NCBI RefSeq assembly: GCF_001028665.1 | Contig: NZ_CP011505.1 | Span: 930,001-994,000 of the forward strand | DNA from: Burkholderia pyrrocinia | Lineage (GTDB): Bacteria; Pseudomonadota; Gammaproteobacteria; Burkholderiales; Burkholderiaceae | Direction: 5' to 3' | Length of the DNA stretch: 64,000 nucleotides | Part shown: positions 16,501 through 24,819 of the stretch, in pieces | Numbering within the stretch: the stretch's first letter is position 1 | Layout: every line of letters starts with the position of its first letter | The notes under the pieces: generated by a model | Seen by the model: the letters and a program-made list of their open reading frames with translations, nothing else | What the model was told of the DNA's origin: nothing | Databases searched by the model: none | Position numbers and translations under genes: made by a program

Positions 16501-17793
16501 TCAGAGCAGGTCCATCGTCCGGTGCCACGCCATCGCGAGCGCCAGCATCGGCGTGCGCAGCAGGCGTCCGCCCGGGAAGTCGCGATGGCGAATCCGGCCG
16601 AACAGGTCGAAGCGCGCGGCCTGCGTGTCGATCGCTTCCGCGATCAGCCGCCCCGCGAGGCCGGTCACGTTGACGCCATGCCCGGAGAAGCCCTGCGCGA
16701 AATACACGGTCGGCTCGAGCCGGCCGAAATGCGGCGCGCGATTCATCGTCGCGTCGATCAAGCCGCCCCACGCGTAGTCGACCCGCACGTCGGCAAGCTG
16801 CGGAAACGTCTTCAGCATGTCGCGCCGCATCGCGGCTGCGAGGTCGCGCGGCGTGTTGGTCGAGCTGCTGGCCTTGCCGCCCCACAGCAGCCGGCGGTCG
16901 CGCGTCAGCCGGAAATAGTCGAGCGCCGAATTGCTGTCGCAGACCGCCGCGTCGGCCGGCATCGTCCCGGCCGCGCGCGTGTCGCCGAGCGGCTCCGTCG
17001 CGATCAGGTAGGTCGCCACCGGAATGATCTTGCGCGCGAGCGCCGGCGCAAGCTGCCCGAGGTACGCATTGCCCGCCAGCACGACATGGCGGGCGTCCAC
17101 ATGCCCGCTCGCGCACCTGACGCGGTGGTGCGGCGCGGCGCGATCGAGCGCAAGCGCGGGCGTGTCCTCGTGGATCGTCACGCCGGCCTCGCGTGCCGCC
17201 CGCGCGAGGCCGAGCGTGTAGTTCAGCGGATGCAGGTGGCCGCTGCCGTCGTGACGCAGGCCGCCGACATAACGGTCCGATGCGACGAAGTGCTGCATGT
17301 CGGCACGTTCGACGATCTCGTAGCCGCGATAGCCGAAGCGGCTCGCCGCGGTATCGCGCCACTTGCGCAGCCCGTCGAGATGGCGCGGCTTGTTCGCGGC
17401 GGTCAGGTAGCCGAACGTCAGGTCGCAATCGATGCCGTACCGCTCGACCCGCTGCCTGACGATATCGACCGACTCCAGCCCCATCGCCCACACGCGCCGT
17501 ACGTCGTCGTCCGGCAGGTACGCCGAGAACGTATCGATGTCGCACGCGTACCCGGCAATCAACTGGCCGCCGTTGCGGCCGCTCGCGCCCCAGCCGATCT
17601 TCGACGCCTCGACGAGCACGACCGAATGGCCGCGCTCGGCGAGATCGAGCGCCGCGGACAGGCCGGTGAGCCCGCCGCCGATCACGCAGACGTCGGCGGT
17701 CACGGCGCCGTCGAGCCGCGGATGGCGCACCCGGTTGTTGACCGTCGCTGCATAGTACGACTGAACATGTTGCTGGTTTTTGAACTTGAGCAT
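16501..17793 (-). CDS. puuB: FAD-dependent oxidoreductase, PuuB-like gamma-glutamylputrescine oxidase
   Basis: The 430-residue product is a DAO-family flavoprotein. The FAD dinucleotide fold is at about residues 36-65 (VCVIGGGLTGLSAALDLAERG), with the PuuB/OrdL hallmark KIGWGASGRNGGQL following (about 72-85). PuuB oxidises gamma-glutamylputrescine to the aminoaldehyde, which PuuC-type enzymes then oxidise. Context supports this: a DUF3138 protein and potFGHI lie upstream, cupin, amidase and puuC downstream. A puuA ligase gene is missing from the window and would be needed elsewhere. The start at 17793 gives MLKFKNQQHVQSYYAAT, matching the family N-terminus. Confidence 0.88.
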   Translation of the reverse strand: MLKFKNQQHVQSYYAATVNNRVRHPRLDGAVTADVCVIGGGLTGLSAALDLAERGHSVVLVEASKIGWGASGRNGGQLIAGYACDIDTFSAYLPDDDVRRVWAMGLESVDIVRQRVERYGIDCDLTFGYLTAANKPRHLDGLRKWRDTAASRFGYRGYEIVERADMQHFVASDRYVGGLRHDGSGHLHPLNYTLGLARAAREAGVTIHEDTPALALDRAAPHHRVRCASGHVDARHVVLAGNAYLGQLAPALARKIIPVATYLIATEPLGDTRAAGTMPADAAVCDSNSALDYFRLTRDRRLLWGGKASSSTNTPRDLAAAMRRDMLKTFPQLADVRVDYAWGGLIDATMNRAPHFGRLEPTVYFAQGFSGHGVNVTGLAGRLIAEAIDTQAARFDLFGRIRHRDFPGGRLLRTPMLALAMAWHRTMDLL

Positions 17794-17819
17794 GAATGAG
17801 ACTCGCGAACGGCGTCGCG

Positions 17820-19382
17820 TCAGAATGCGTAGATGAGTTGGGTCGCGAGCAGGTCGTTCGACTTCGCATACGATCCGTCGTGACGCAGGAAGACCTTGTT
17901 GCTCGCCCAGTCGTGCCGGTATTCGACCTTCACCGTCACCTGCTGGGTCGGATAGAACAGCAGGTCGAACGCGGCGGCCTGACGCGTCGCGCCCTTGCAC
18001 TCGAAGCCGACGCCGCCGTTCGCCTTCGACAGCGCGAGGCAGTCCGCATCGATGCCGAAGCCGTTGTTCGGATCCATCCCGTTGCCGTTCAGGCCGATCG
18101 ACGAACCGCCGCCGCCGTTCTTCCGGTTCACGAGCAGGTCGTAGCGCAGCGTCGCACCCATCCGGCCGACCACCGGCGCATTGAACTTGCGGTGCGCGAG
18201 CAGCGACAGCCCGAACCACTGCGCGAGCCCGCCGTTGAACGCGCCGTGCTGCTGCTGGCCGTAGTCGATCTCCGCGTTGTACTGCGCGTCCGCGAGCGTG
18301 TAGGTCGCGTCGGCTTCGCCGAAGAAGAACGCGCCGTACGCGCTCGGTGCGTTGCCGCCGACGCCGTAGCGCACGTTGCCGGTCGCCGGATCGATCGCGC
18401 TCGGCAGTGTCTGGCGGCCGATGTTGATCGAGCCGCCGATATCGAGCGCGCTGCCGCGCAGGTAGTCGACGCGCGCGGTGAAGGTCGGCACCTTGTTGCT
18501 CGTCGTGATCGGGTCGCCGAGCGCGTTGACGCCCGTCTGCGTGACCGCGCCCGCGCTGCGGAACTGCTCGTTGCCGACGAAGAACTTCCACGCCCAGTGG
18601 CCGTCCGCGCTCTGGTAGTTGATGCCCGCGCCGATCGACGAGCCCGGATCGGAGAAGTCGTACAGCAGGTTGTGCGTGAGCGTGAGCATCTGGCTCGACT
18701 GCTGGTACTCGTAGCCGCCGAAGCCGAGCACGAGCCCGCCGACGAACGCCGTCGTGCCCGACAGCGGCACCGTGACGACCGCCGTGTTCACGATGTCGAG
18801 CCCGCTCGCGCCGCTGCCCGTCATCATCGACAGGCCCGCGCCCCGGTTCGGCATCAGCGTGATTTCCGCGGATGGCGCGGTCGGGCCGACGCCGAACGTC
18901 TTCTTGATGTCGAGGAATACGTCGCCGAACGTGCTGTTGTAGTACGTGTATGCATTCTCATGGTTCGCGAACTGGAACGACGACGTGCCGGCACCGCGGT
19001 TGTATACGTAAGTCGGGTCGAGGTAGCCGGTCACCGACAGCCCCGCGATCGGGCCCGTGCGCGCGGCATCGGTCAGCGAATCGACCTTCAGTTGCTGGTT
19101 CGCGACCTGCTGGCGGATTTCCGTCACGTCGTCGTTGGTCAGCACGGCCGGCGCCTGCCCGTAGCCGGGCGCCGACGTGTCGGCCGTGGCCGCGCCGTTC
19201 GTTACGGGCGCCGCGTTGGATGCAGCCGGCTTCGCGGCGAGTTGCGCTTGCATCGCGCTCATCTGCCGCTGCAGCACGGCGAGTTGCTGCTGCAGCGCCC
19301 TGATCCGGTCGGCGCTCGAATTCGCGACGGCGAGCCCCGGCAGCGCACCGGCGATCAGCGCGCACAGATACTTCTTCTTCAT
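17820..19382 (-). CDS. DUF3138 family outer-membrane protein
   Basis: The 520-residue product has a signal peptide (MKKKYLCALIAGALPGLAVANS), then a short coiled coil (RIRALQQQLAVLQRQMSAMQAQLAAK, about residues 27-52) as seen in trimeric or porin-like proteins. The rest is a beta-rich region with alternating aromatic residues that ends in aromatic Phe (ATQLIYAF), the C-terminal signature of outer-membrane barrels. I recognise it as DUF3138, a porin-like family found in Burkholderia. It lies directly between potI and puuB, so it is probably the outer-membrane entry port for polyamines or their conjugates. Function is inferred only from position and architecture. Confidence 0.8.
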   Translation of the reverse strand: MKKKYLCALIAGALPGLAVANSSADRIRALQQQLAVLQRQMSAMQAQLAAKPAASNAAPVTNGAATADTSAPGYGQAPAVLTNDDVTEIRQQVANQQLKVDSLTDAARTGPIAGLSVTGYLDPTYVYNRGAGTSSFQFANHENAYTYYNSTFGDVFLDIKKTFGVGPTAPSAEITLMPNRGAGLSMMTGSGASGLDIVNTAVVTVPLSGTTAFVGGLVLGFGGYEYQQSSQMLTLTHNLLYDFSDPGSSIGAGINYQSADGHWAWKFFVGNEQFRSAGAVTQTGVNALGDPITTSNKVPTFTARVDYLRGSALDIGGSINIGRQTLPSAIDPATGNVRYGVGGNAPSAYGAFFFGEADATYTLADAQYNAEIDYGQQQHGAFNGGLAQWFGLSLLAHRKFNAPVVGRMGATLRYDLLVNRKNGGGGSSIGLNGNGMDPNNGFGIDADCLALSKANGGVGFECKGATRQAAAFDLLFYPTQQVTVKVEYRHDWASNKVFLRHDGSYAKSNDLLATQLIYAF

Positions 19383-19403
19383 GGAAAGTCTCCTTGTCGT
19401 TCT

Positions 19404-20336
19404 TCACTTCACAGGATGCGGTGCGGGGGTGTGCCGAGGGTGTGCGGCCGACGGGCGCGCGGGCGGCAAAGTGGAAGGCGGGGCAGGCGCATCCGGCACG
19501 GACGCCGCGTGCCACGCACGCGCATCGCGTGCCTGCCGTCGCTCGCGGGCCAGCATTGCGCGGTTCACGACGACGACGCCGATCGTCACGACCGTGATGA
19601 ACACCGTTGCGAGCGCATTCATTTCCGGATTGAGACCGAGCCGCACGCGCGAGAACACGACGAGCGGCAGCGTCGTCGAACCGGGGCCCGACAGGAACGC
19701 GGACAGGATCACGTCGTCGATCGACACGGTGAACGCGAGCAGCCAGCCGGACACCAGCGCCTGCGCGATCAGCGGCAGCGTGATCACGAAGAACACTTTC
19801 CACGGCTTCGCGCCGAGGTCGAGCGCGGCTTCCTCGATCGAGCGGTCGAGCTCCTTCACACGCGACTGCACGATCACCGCGACGAACGACAGGCACAGCA
19901 TCACGTGGCCGATCCAGATCGTCAGCCAGCCGCGCCCGGCCGGCCAGCCGAACGTCTGCTGCATCGCGACGAACAGCAGCAGCAGCGAGATGCCCTGGAT
20001 CACTTCCGGAATCACCAGCGGCGCGTTGATCATCGCGGCATAGAGCGTGAAGCCGCGAAAGCGCCCCATGCGGGCCAGCACGAAGCCGGCCCACGTGCCG
20101 ATCGCGACCGACGCGGTCGCCGTCAGCAGCGCGATCTTCAGCGACAGCCACGCGGCCGCGAGCAGTTCGCCGTCGTGCAGCAATGCGCCGTACCACTTCA
20201 GCGAGAAACCCGACCACACCGTCACGAGCTTCGACTCGTTGAACGAATAAACGACGAGACTGACGATCGGCACGTACAGGAACAGGAAGCCCGCGCCCAG
20301 CACGCACGCGGACAGGATGCGATTCGCGCGCGTCAT
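19404..20336 (-). CDS. potI: Putrescine/polyamine ABC transporter permease, PotI-like
   Basis: The 310-residue product is an inner-membrane permease with six predicted helices and the EAA loop EEAALDLGAKPWKVFFVITLP (about residues 172-192). It matches PotI/PotC. The C-terminus has an unusual roughly 45-residue extension rich in Ala, Pro and His (from about RQARDARAWH), probably cytoplasmic and disordered, and not part of the core fold. ATG 20336 overlaps the stop of potH (ATGA). With PotH it forms the transmembrane channel of the importer fed by PotF and driven by PotG. Confidence 0.92.
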   Translation of the reverse strand: MTRANRILSACVLGAGFLFLYVPIVSLVVYSFNESKLVTVWSGFSLKWYGALLHDGELLAAAWLSLKIALLTATASVAIGTWAGFVLARMGRFRGFTLYAAMINAPLVIPEVIQGISLLLLFVAMQQTFGWPAGRGWLTIWIGHVMLCLSFVAVIVQSRVKELDRSIEEAALDLGAKPWKVFFVITLPLIAQALVSGWLLAFTVSIDDVILSAFLSGPGSTTLPLVVFSRVRLGLNPEMNALATVFITVVTIGVVVVNRAMLARERRQARDARAWHAASVPDAPAPPSTLPPARPSAAHPRHTPAPHPVK

Positions 20337-21316
20337 TTCTGCGCCTCCGCTTCGGTCTGGCTGTAATGGAGCAGCGCCATCGGCACGAGCAGCAGCAGCA
20401 CCATCGTCACCGTCACGGCGGAGGCCATCGGCCAGTCCATGTTGTTGAAGAACTCGTCCCACATCACGCGCCCGAGCATCAGCGTGTTCGCGCCGCCGAG
20501 CAGTTCGGGAATCACGTACTCGCCCACTGCCGGGATAAACACCAGCAGGCTGCCCGCGACGATCCCGTTCTTCGACAGCGGCAGCGTGATGCGCCAGAAC
20601 GCGGACCACGGCGTTGCGCCGAGATCGTTGGCGGCCTCCAGCAGCGTGAGGTCCATCTTCACGAGGTGCGCGTACAGCGGCATCACCATGAACGGCAGGT
20701 ACGAATAGACCATGCCGATGTAGACGCCCGCGTCGCTGTGATACAGGCGCAGCGGCGTCGCGATCACGCCGAGCGCCGCCAGCACGTGATTCAGCAGCCC
20801 GTCGTCCTTCATGATCCCGACCCACGCATACACGCGAATCAGGAACGACGTCCAGAACGGCAGCATCACGGCCATCATCAACAGGTTGCGGCGGGCCGGC
20901 GCCGAGCGCGCGATGCAATACGCGATCGGATAGCCGGCCAGCAGGCACATCAGCGTCGACGCGGCGGCCATCTTCAGCGAGCTGACATAGGTTTTCAGGT
21001 ACAGGTCGTCCTGCAGCAGCAGCGCGTAATGCTTCAGCGACAGCACGAACTGCACCGAGCCGGCCTCCAGCCGCGCGAGCGCGGTGTATGGCGGAATACC
21101 GAGCATCTGGTCGGCGAAGCTGATCTTCAGCACCAGCACGAACGGCAGCGCGAAGAAGACCGCGAGCCACAGGAACGGCACGCCGATCGCGACGCTGCGG
21201 CCCGACGGCAGGAAGCGCGACAGCGCGGTGAAGCGGCCCGGGCGGGACCGGCCGGCGCCGGTGCTCGCGGCGCCGGTCGATACTGGCGCGGACGGAGTGG
21301 AAGCGGAGGTTCTCAT
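20333..21316 (-). CDS. potH: Putrescine/polyamine ABC transporter permease, PotH-like
   Basis: The 327-residue product is the partner permease: an N-terminal cytoplasmic extension rich in Ser, Ala and Arg, then six helices with the EAA loop LEAANDLGATPWSAFWRITLPLSKNG (seen at about residues 230-255). It matches PotH/PotB. It is located between potG, 10 bp upstream, and potI, with which it overlaps by four bases, so these genes form one operon. Substrate specificity comes from PotF. Confidence 0.93.
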   Translation of the reverse strand: MRTSASTPSAPVSTGAASTGAGRSRPGRFTALSRFLPSGRSVAIGVPFLWLAVFFALPFVLVLKISFADQMLGIPPYTALARLEAGSVQFVLSLKHYALLLQDDLYLKTYVSSLKMAAASTLMCLLAGYPIAYCIARSAPARRNLLMMAVMLPFWTSFLIRVYAWVGIMKDDGLLNHVLAALGVIATPLRLYHSDAGVYIGMVYSYLPFMVMPLYAHLVKMDLTLLEAANDLGATPWSAFWRITLPLSKNGIVAGSLLVFIPAVGEYVIPELLGGANTLMLGRVMWDEFFNNMDWPMASAVTVTMVLLLLVPMALLHYSQTEAEAQK

Positions 21317-21326
21317 CGTGTCGTCC

Positions 21327-22460
21327 TCACTGCGTCAGCACGACGCCGCTGGCCGGCGACCACGACACGAATACGTCGTCGTTCCACGCCGGCGCGTTGT
21401 CGTTCATCAGGTGCGAGCTCGACAGGTTCGACACGACCGTCTTGCCGCTCGGCAGGCGCACGTGGTACAGCGAGTAGCTGCCCATGTACGCGATGTCGGT
21501 GACGACGCCGCGCGCCCAGTTGTGTTTCGAGCCCGGTTTCTCGCGCGACACGTGCACGCGTTCCGGGCGCACCGAGATGCCGACCGGCATCCCGAGCGGG
21601 CCCGTCACGCCGTGGCTCACGTACATGCGCGCTTCGAGGTCGTCGCTTTCGACGAAGATATGGTCGGGCTCATCTTCGACGACACGCCCTTCGAACAGGT
21701 TGGTCGAACCGATGAATTCGGCCGAGAAGCGGCTGTTCGGGAATTCGTACACTTCGCCGGGCGAACCGATCTGCACGATCTTGCCTTCGCTCATCACCGC
21801 GAGGCGGCTCGCCATCGTCATCGCCTCTTCCTGGTCGTGCGTGACCATCACGCAGGTCACGTCGACCTTCTCGATGATGTTCACGAGTTCGAGCTGGGTC
21901 TTCTGGCGGATCTTCTTGTCGAGCGCGGACATCGGCTCGTCGAGCAGCAGCAGCTTCGGGCGCTTGACCAGCGAGCGCGCCAGCGCGACGCGCTGCTGCT
22001 GGCCGCCGGAGAGCTGATGCGGCTTGCGCTTCGCGTACTTGCTCATCTGCACGAGCGCGAGCGCGTCGGCCACGCGTTCCTTGATCTCGCTCTTCGGCGT
22101 GCCTTCCTGCTTCAGGCCGAACGCGACGTTCGATTCGACCGTCATGTGCGGGAACAGCGCATACGACTGGAACATCATGTTCACCGGGCGGCGGTACGGC
22201 GGCAGCGACGCAAGGTCCTCGCCGTCGACGAAGATCTTGCCGGAGGTGGCCGTTTCCAGCCCGGCGAGCATGCGCAACAACGTCGACTTGCCGCAGCCCG
22301 AGCTGCCGAGCAGTGCGAACAATTCGTTTTTCGCGATCGCCAGGTTCACGTTGTCGACGGCCGTGCTGTCGCCGAATTTCTTCACGACGTTTTCGATGCG
22401 CACGAACGCGTCGTGGCGCGCGCCGGCCACGGCCGGCGCATCCGGGGGGAGTTGGATCAT
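21327..22460 (-). CDS. potG: Putrescine/polyamine ABC transporter ATPase, PotG-like
   Basis: The product (377 residues from ATG 22460) is the ATPase of the importer. Walker A GSSGCGKST is near residue 53, the signature LSGGQQQRVALARSL and Walker B LLLLDEPMSALD follow. The C-terminal TOBE region (GISVRPERVHVSREKP) marks the PotA/PotG subfamily. The longer in-frame start at 22499 would overlap potF; ATG 22460 is favoured because GAGGG precedes it, immediately after the potF stop. It energises PotH/PotI. Confidence 0.94.
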   Translation of the reverse strand: MIQLPPDAPAVAGARHDAFVRIENVVKKFGDSTAVDNVNLAIAKNELFALLGSSGCGKSTLLRMLAGLETATSGKIFVDGEDLASLPPYRRPVNMMFQSYALFPHMTVESNVAFGLKQEGTPKSEIKERVADALALVQMSKYAKRKPHQLSGGQQQRVALARSLVKRPKLLLLDEPMSALDKKIRQKTQLELVNIIEKVDVTCVMVTHDQEEAMTMASRLAVMSEGKIVQIGSPGEVYEFPNSRFSAEFIGSTNLFEGRVVEDEPDHIFVESDDLEARMYVSHGVTGPLGMPVGISVRPERVHVSREKPGSKHNWARGVVTDIAYMGSYSLYHVRLPSGKTVVSNLSSSHLMNDNAPAWNDDVFVSWSPASGVVLTQ

Positions 22461-22471
22461 CGTCGTCGCCC

Positions 22472-23593
22472 TCAACCGCCCGACTTCAGCTGCAGCCACA
22501 GACGGTTCTGCATCCGCGCGATGTCGGCGCTTCGCGGCATCGCGAGCGACGTCTTCGCGAGCGTGCCGTCAGGCAGGTAGACGTTCGAATCCTGTGCGAT
22601 CGCCGGCGTCACGAACGCGCGCGCGGCCTTGTTCGCGCTCGGATAGAAGATCTCGTTCGTGATCGCCGCGTTGGTCTTCGGGTCCTCGATATAGTTGATC
22701 CACTTCAGCGCGGCTTCCGGGTGCGGCGCATCCTTCGGGATCGCCATCACGTCGAACCACAGCAGGCCGCCTTCCTTCGGATTCACATAGCGGATTTCGT
22801 ACGAGCGCTTCGCGTCCTGCGTGCGCCGCCGCGCGATGCTGACGTCGCCCGACCAGCCGAGCACGACGCACACGTCGTTGTTCGCGAGATCGTCCGCATA
22901 GCCGGCCGAGCTGAACTGCGTCACGTACGGGCGGATCTTCTTCAGCACGTCGTAGGCCGCCTGGTAGTCGGCCGGGTTCTTGCTCTCCGGATCCTTGCCC
23001 ATGTACTGCAGCGCCGCCGCGAACGCGGCGTCCGGCGCATCGAGCAGCGAGATGCCGCAGCCTTTCAGCTTCGCCGCGTTCGCCGGGTCGAACAGCAACG
23101 CCCAACTGTCGGTCGGCGCGGTATCGCCGAGCCGCTTGCGGACCGCCTCGACGTTGTAGCCGAGGCCCGTCGTGCCCCACGCCCACGGCACGCCGTACTG
23201 GTTGCCCGGGTCGGCCTTCGCCATCATCTTCATCAGCGCCGGGTCGAGGTTCGCGAGATTCGGCAGCTTCGACTTGTCGAGCTTCTGGTACACGCCGGCC
23301 TGGATCTGCTGCGCGAGATAGTTCGATGTCGGCACGACGATGTCGTAGCCCGAGCTGCCCGCGAGCAGCTTGGTCTGCAGCGTATCGTCGCTGTCGTAGC
23401 TGTCGTAGCGGACCTTGATGCCCGTCTGCTTCTCGAAGTTGGGCACCGTATCCTTCGCGACGTACTCCGACCAGTTGTACACGTTCAGGTTGGACTCGCC
23501 AGCGTGGGCGGACAGGCTGGCCGCGAGGGCGAGCCCCGCCGAGGTGGCGAGCGCAGCGCGGAAGGCCGGACGACGGCGGATACGGATACGCAT
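22472..23593 (-). CDS. potF: Periplasmic putrescine/polyamine-binding protein, PotF-like
   Basis: The 373-residue product has a signal peptide (basic MRIRIRRR, then AALATSAGLALAASLSAHA) and the mature start SNLNVYNWSEYVAKDTVPNFEKQTG, which is characteristic of PotF/PotD. The conserved substrate pocket segments WAWGTTGLGYN and SWALLFDP are present. It captures polyamine in the periplasm and delivers it to PotH/PotI. As the first gene of the leftward operon it carries the main promoter: on the minus strand CTGACG (23713-23708), 17 bp, TACATT (23690-23685), with an inverted repeat touching the -35. Confidence 0.94.
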   Translation of the reverse strand: MRIRIRRRPAFRAALATSAGLALAASLSAHAGESNLNVYNWSEYVAKDTVPNFEKQTGIKVRYDSYDSDDTLQTKLLAGSSGYDIVVPTSNYLAQQIQAGVYQKLDKSKLPNLANLDPALMKMMAKADPGNQYGVPWAWGTTGLGYNVEAVRKRLGDTAPTDSWALLFDPANAAKLKGCGISLLDAPDAAFAAALQYMGKDPESKNPADYQAAYDVLKKIRPYVTQFSSAGYADDLANNDVCVVLGWSGDVSIARRRTQDAKRSYEIRYVNPKEGGLLWFDVMAIPKDAPHPEAALKWINYIEDPKTNAAITNEIFYPSANKAARAFVTPAIAQDSNVYLPDGTLAKTSLAMPRSADIARMQNRLWLQLKSGG

Positions 23594-23712
23594 GGGGATT
23601 CTCCTTGTGATGGGGATCGGCCGTTGCGCCCGGTCCGGTCCGGACTCGCGTCAACGCCGTCGAGCGGTGTTCAGCACAAGGGTCAATGTAGAGATCGCGG
23701 CCCGCAGCGTCA

Positions 23713-23729
23713 GTCCCGAAAACCGGGAC
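23713..23729. promoter_or_regulatory. Inverted repeat at the potF -35, likely LuxR-type activator site
   Basis: GTCCCG (23713-23718), AAAAC, CGGGAC (23724-23729). It overlaps the predicted potF -35 by one base, the placement typical of LuxR-type activators. The divergent gene encodes such a regulator. Confidence 0.5.
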
Positions 23730-23833
23730 AAACGTCGACGTCGATCGGGGCCGTTTGGGTAGATTCCCGCGTAGGCAGTCGAAAATATTCGTGATACCTG
23801 TAGCGCCACCTGAAATCTTCGAAACACCACGCC

Positions 23834-24667
23834 ATGAGCGCTGCGCTTCCCGCCCCCGACCTCCCGCTGAGCCACGTCGCATTCGTGACGGAAACGCTCG
23901 GCGACATCGCGCAAGCCGTCGGGACGTCGCAGTTCATGCGCGCCGTCTACGACACGCTCGTGCGCTACGTCGACTTCGACGCCGTGCATCTCGACTACGA
24001 GCGCAGCGCGTCGTCGGGCCGGCGCAGCGTCGGCTGGATCGGCAGCTTCGGCCGCGAGCCCGAGCTGGTCGCGCAGGTGATGCGCCACTACTACCGCAGC
24101 TACGCGAGCGACGACGCCACGTACGCGGCGATCGAAACCGACAGCGACGTGCAGTTGCTGCAGGTATCGTCCCAGCGCGTCGCGAGCGAGCTCCGTCATC
24201 TGTTCTTCGATGCCGGCGACATTCACGACGAATGCGTGGTCGCGGGCGTGACGGGCGGCACGCGCTACTCGATCTCGATCGCGCGTTCGCGGCGGCTGCC
24301 GCCGTTTTCGCTGAAGGAGCTGAGCCTGCTGAAACAGCTTTCGCAGGTCGTGCTGCCGATGGCGTCCGCGCACAAGCGCCTGCTCGGCGCGATCCCGGCC
24401 GACGACGGACAACGCGACGAACTCGATCTCGATCTCGTCGCGCAATGGCTGCCGGAATGGCAGGAACGGCTGACCGCACGCGAGATGCATGTGTGCGCAT
24501 CGTTCATCCAGGGCATGACGTCGGCCGCGATCGCGCAGGCGATGGGGCTCAAGACGTCCACCATCGACACGTATGCGAAACGCGCATTCGCGAAGCTCGG
24601 CGTCGAGTCGCGCAGGCAATTGATGACGCTCGTGCTGAGAAACGCGTCGCGGCGGCACGACGCGTAG
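23834..24667 (+). CDS. LuxR-type HTH regulator of the polyamine locus
   Basis: The 277-residue product ends in a LuxR/GerE helix-turn-helix (about residues 212-270: LTAREMHVCASFIQGMTSAAIAQAMGLKTSTIDTYAKRAFAKLGV). The N-terminal 200 residues lack the Trp/Tyr/Asp pattern of acyl-homoserine-lactone receptors and there is no LuxI gene nearby, so it is unlikely to be a quorum sensor. It lies divergent from potF, the classical position for a pathway activator, with a symmetric site at the potF -35. It probably responds to a polyamine or a catabolite; this is inference. Confidence 0.85.
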   Translation: MSAALPAPDLPLSHVAFVTETLGDIAQAVGTSQFMRAVYDTLVRYVDFDAVHLDYERSASSGRRSVGWIGSFGREPELVAQVMRHYYRSYASDDATYAAIETDSDVQLLQVSSQRVASELRHLFFDAGDIHDECVVAGVTGGTRYSISIARSRRLPPFSLKELSLLKQLSQVVLPMASAHKRLLGAIPADDGQRDELDLDLVAQWLPEWQERLTAREMHVCASFIQGMTSAAIAQAMGLKTSTIDTYAKRAFAKLGVESRRQLMTLVLRNASRRHDA

Positions 24668-24819
24668 GTTCCCCACGCGCCGGGCACCGGCTCGTTGCGT
24701 GCGCATCCATCTTCGCGCCGCCTCATAACGATTCGAAAATTTGTTGGTTCCCTTGACGATGCGCCGTCCGTATCGTTCACCGAATCGTCAGACAAATCGA
24801 CCAACGGGGGAATCCGACC

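Noticed and set aside
16501..18591. Longer minus-strand version of the PuuB-like protein
   Set aside because: The extra N-terminal part is an out-of-frame reading of DUF3138. The FAD domain and family start are at 17793.
17796..20366. An 856-residue plus-strand frame opposite DUF3138 and potI
   Set aside because: Composition is Arg/His/Asp-rich and featureless. The genes on the other strand are clearly real.
23834..24667. Quorum-sensing LuxR receptor
   Set aside because: The N-terminal domain lacks the acyl-homoserine-lactone pocket pattern and no LuxI-like gene is present.
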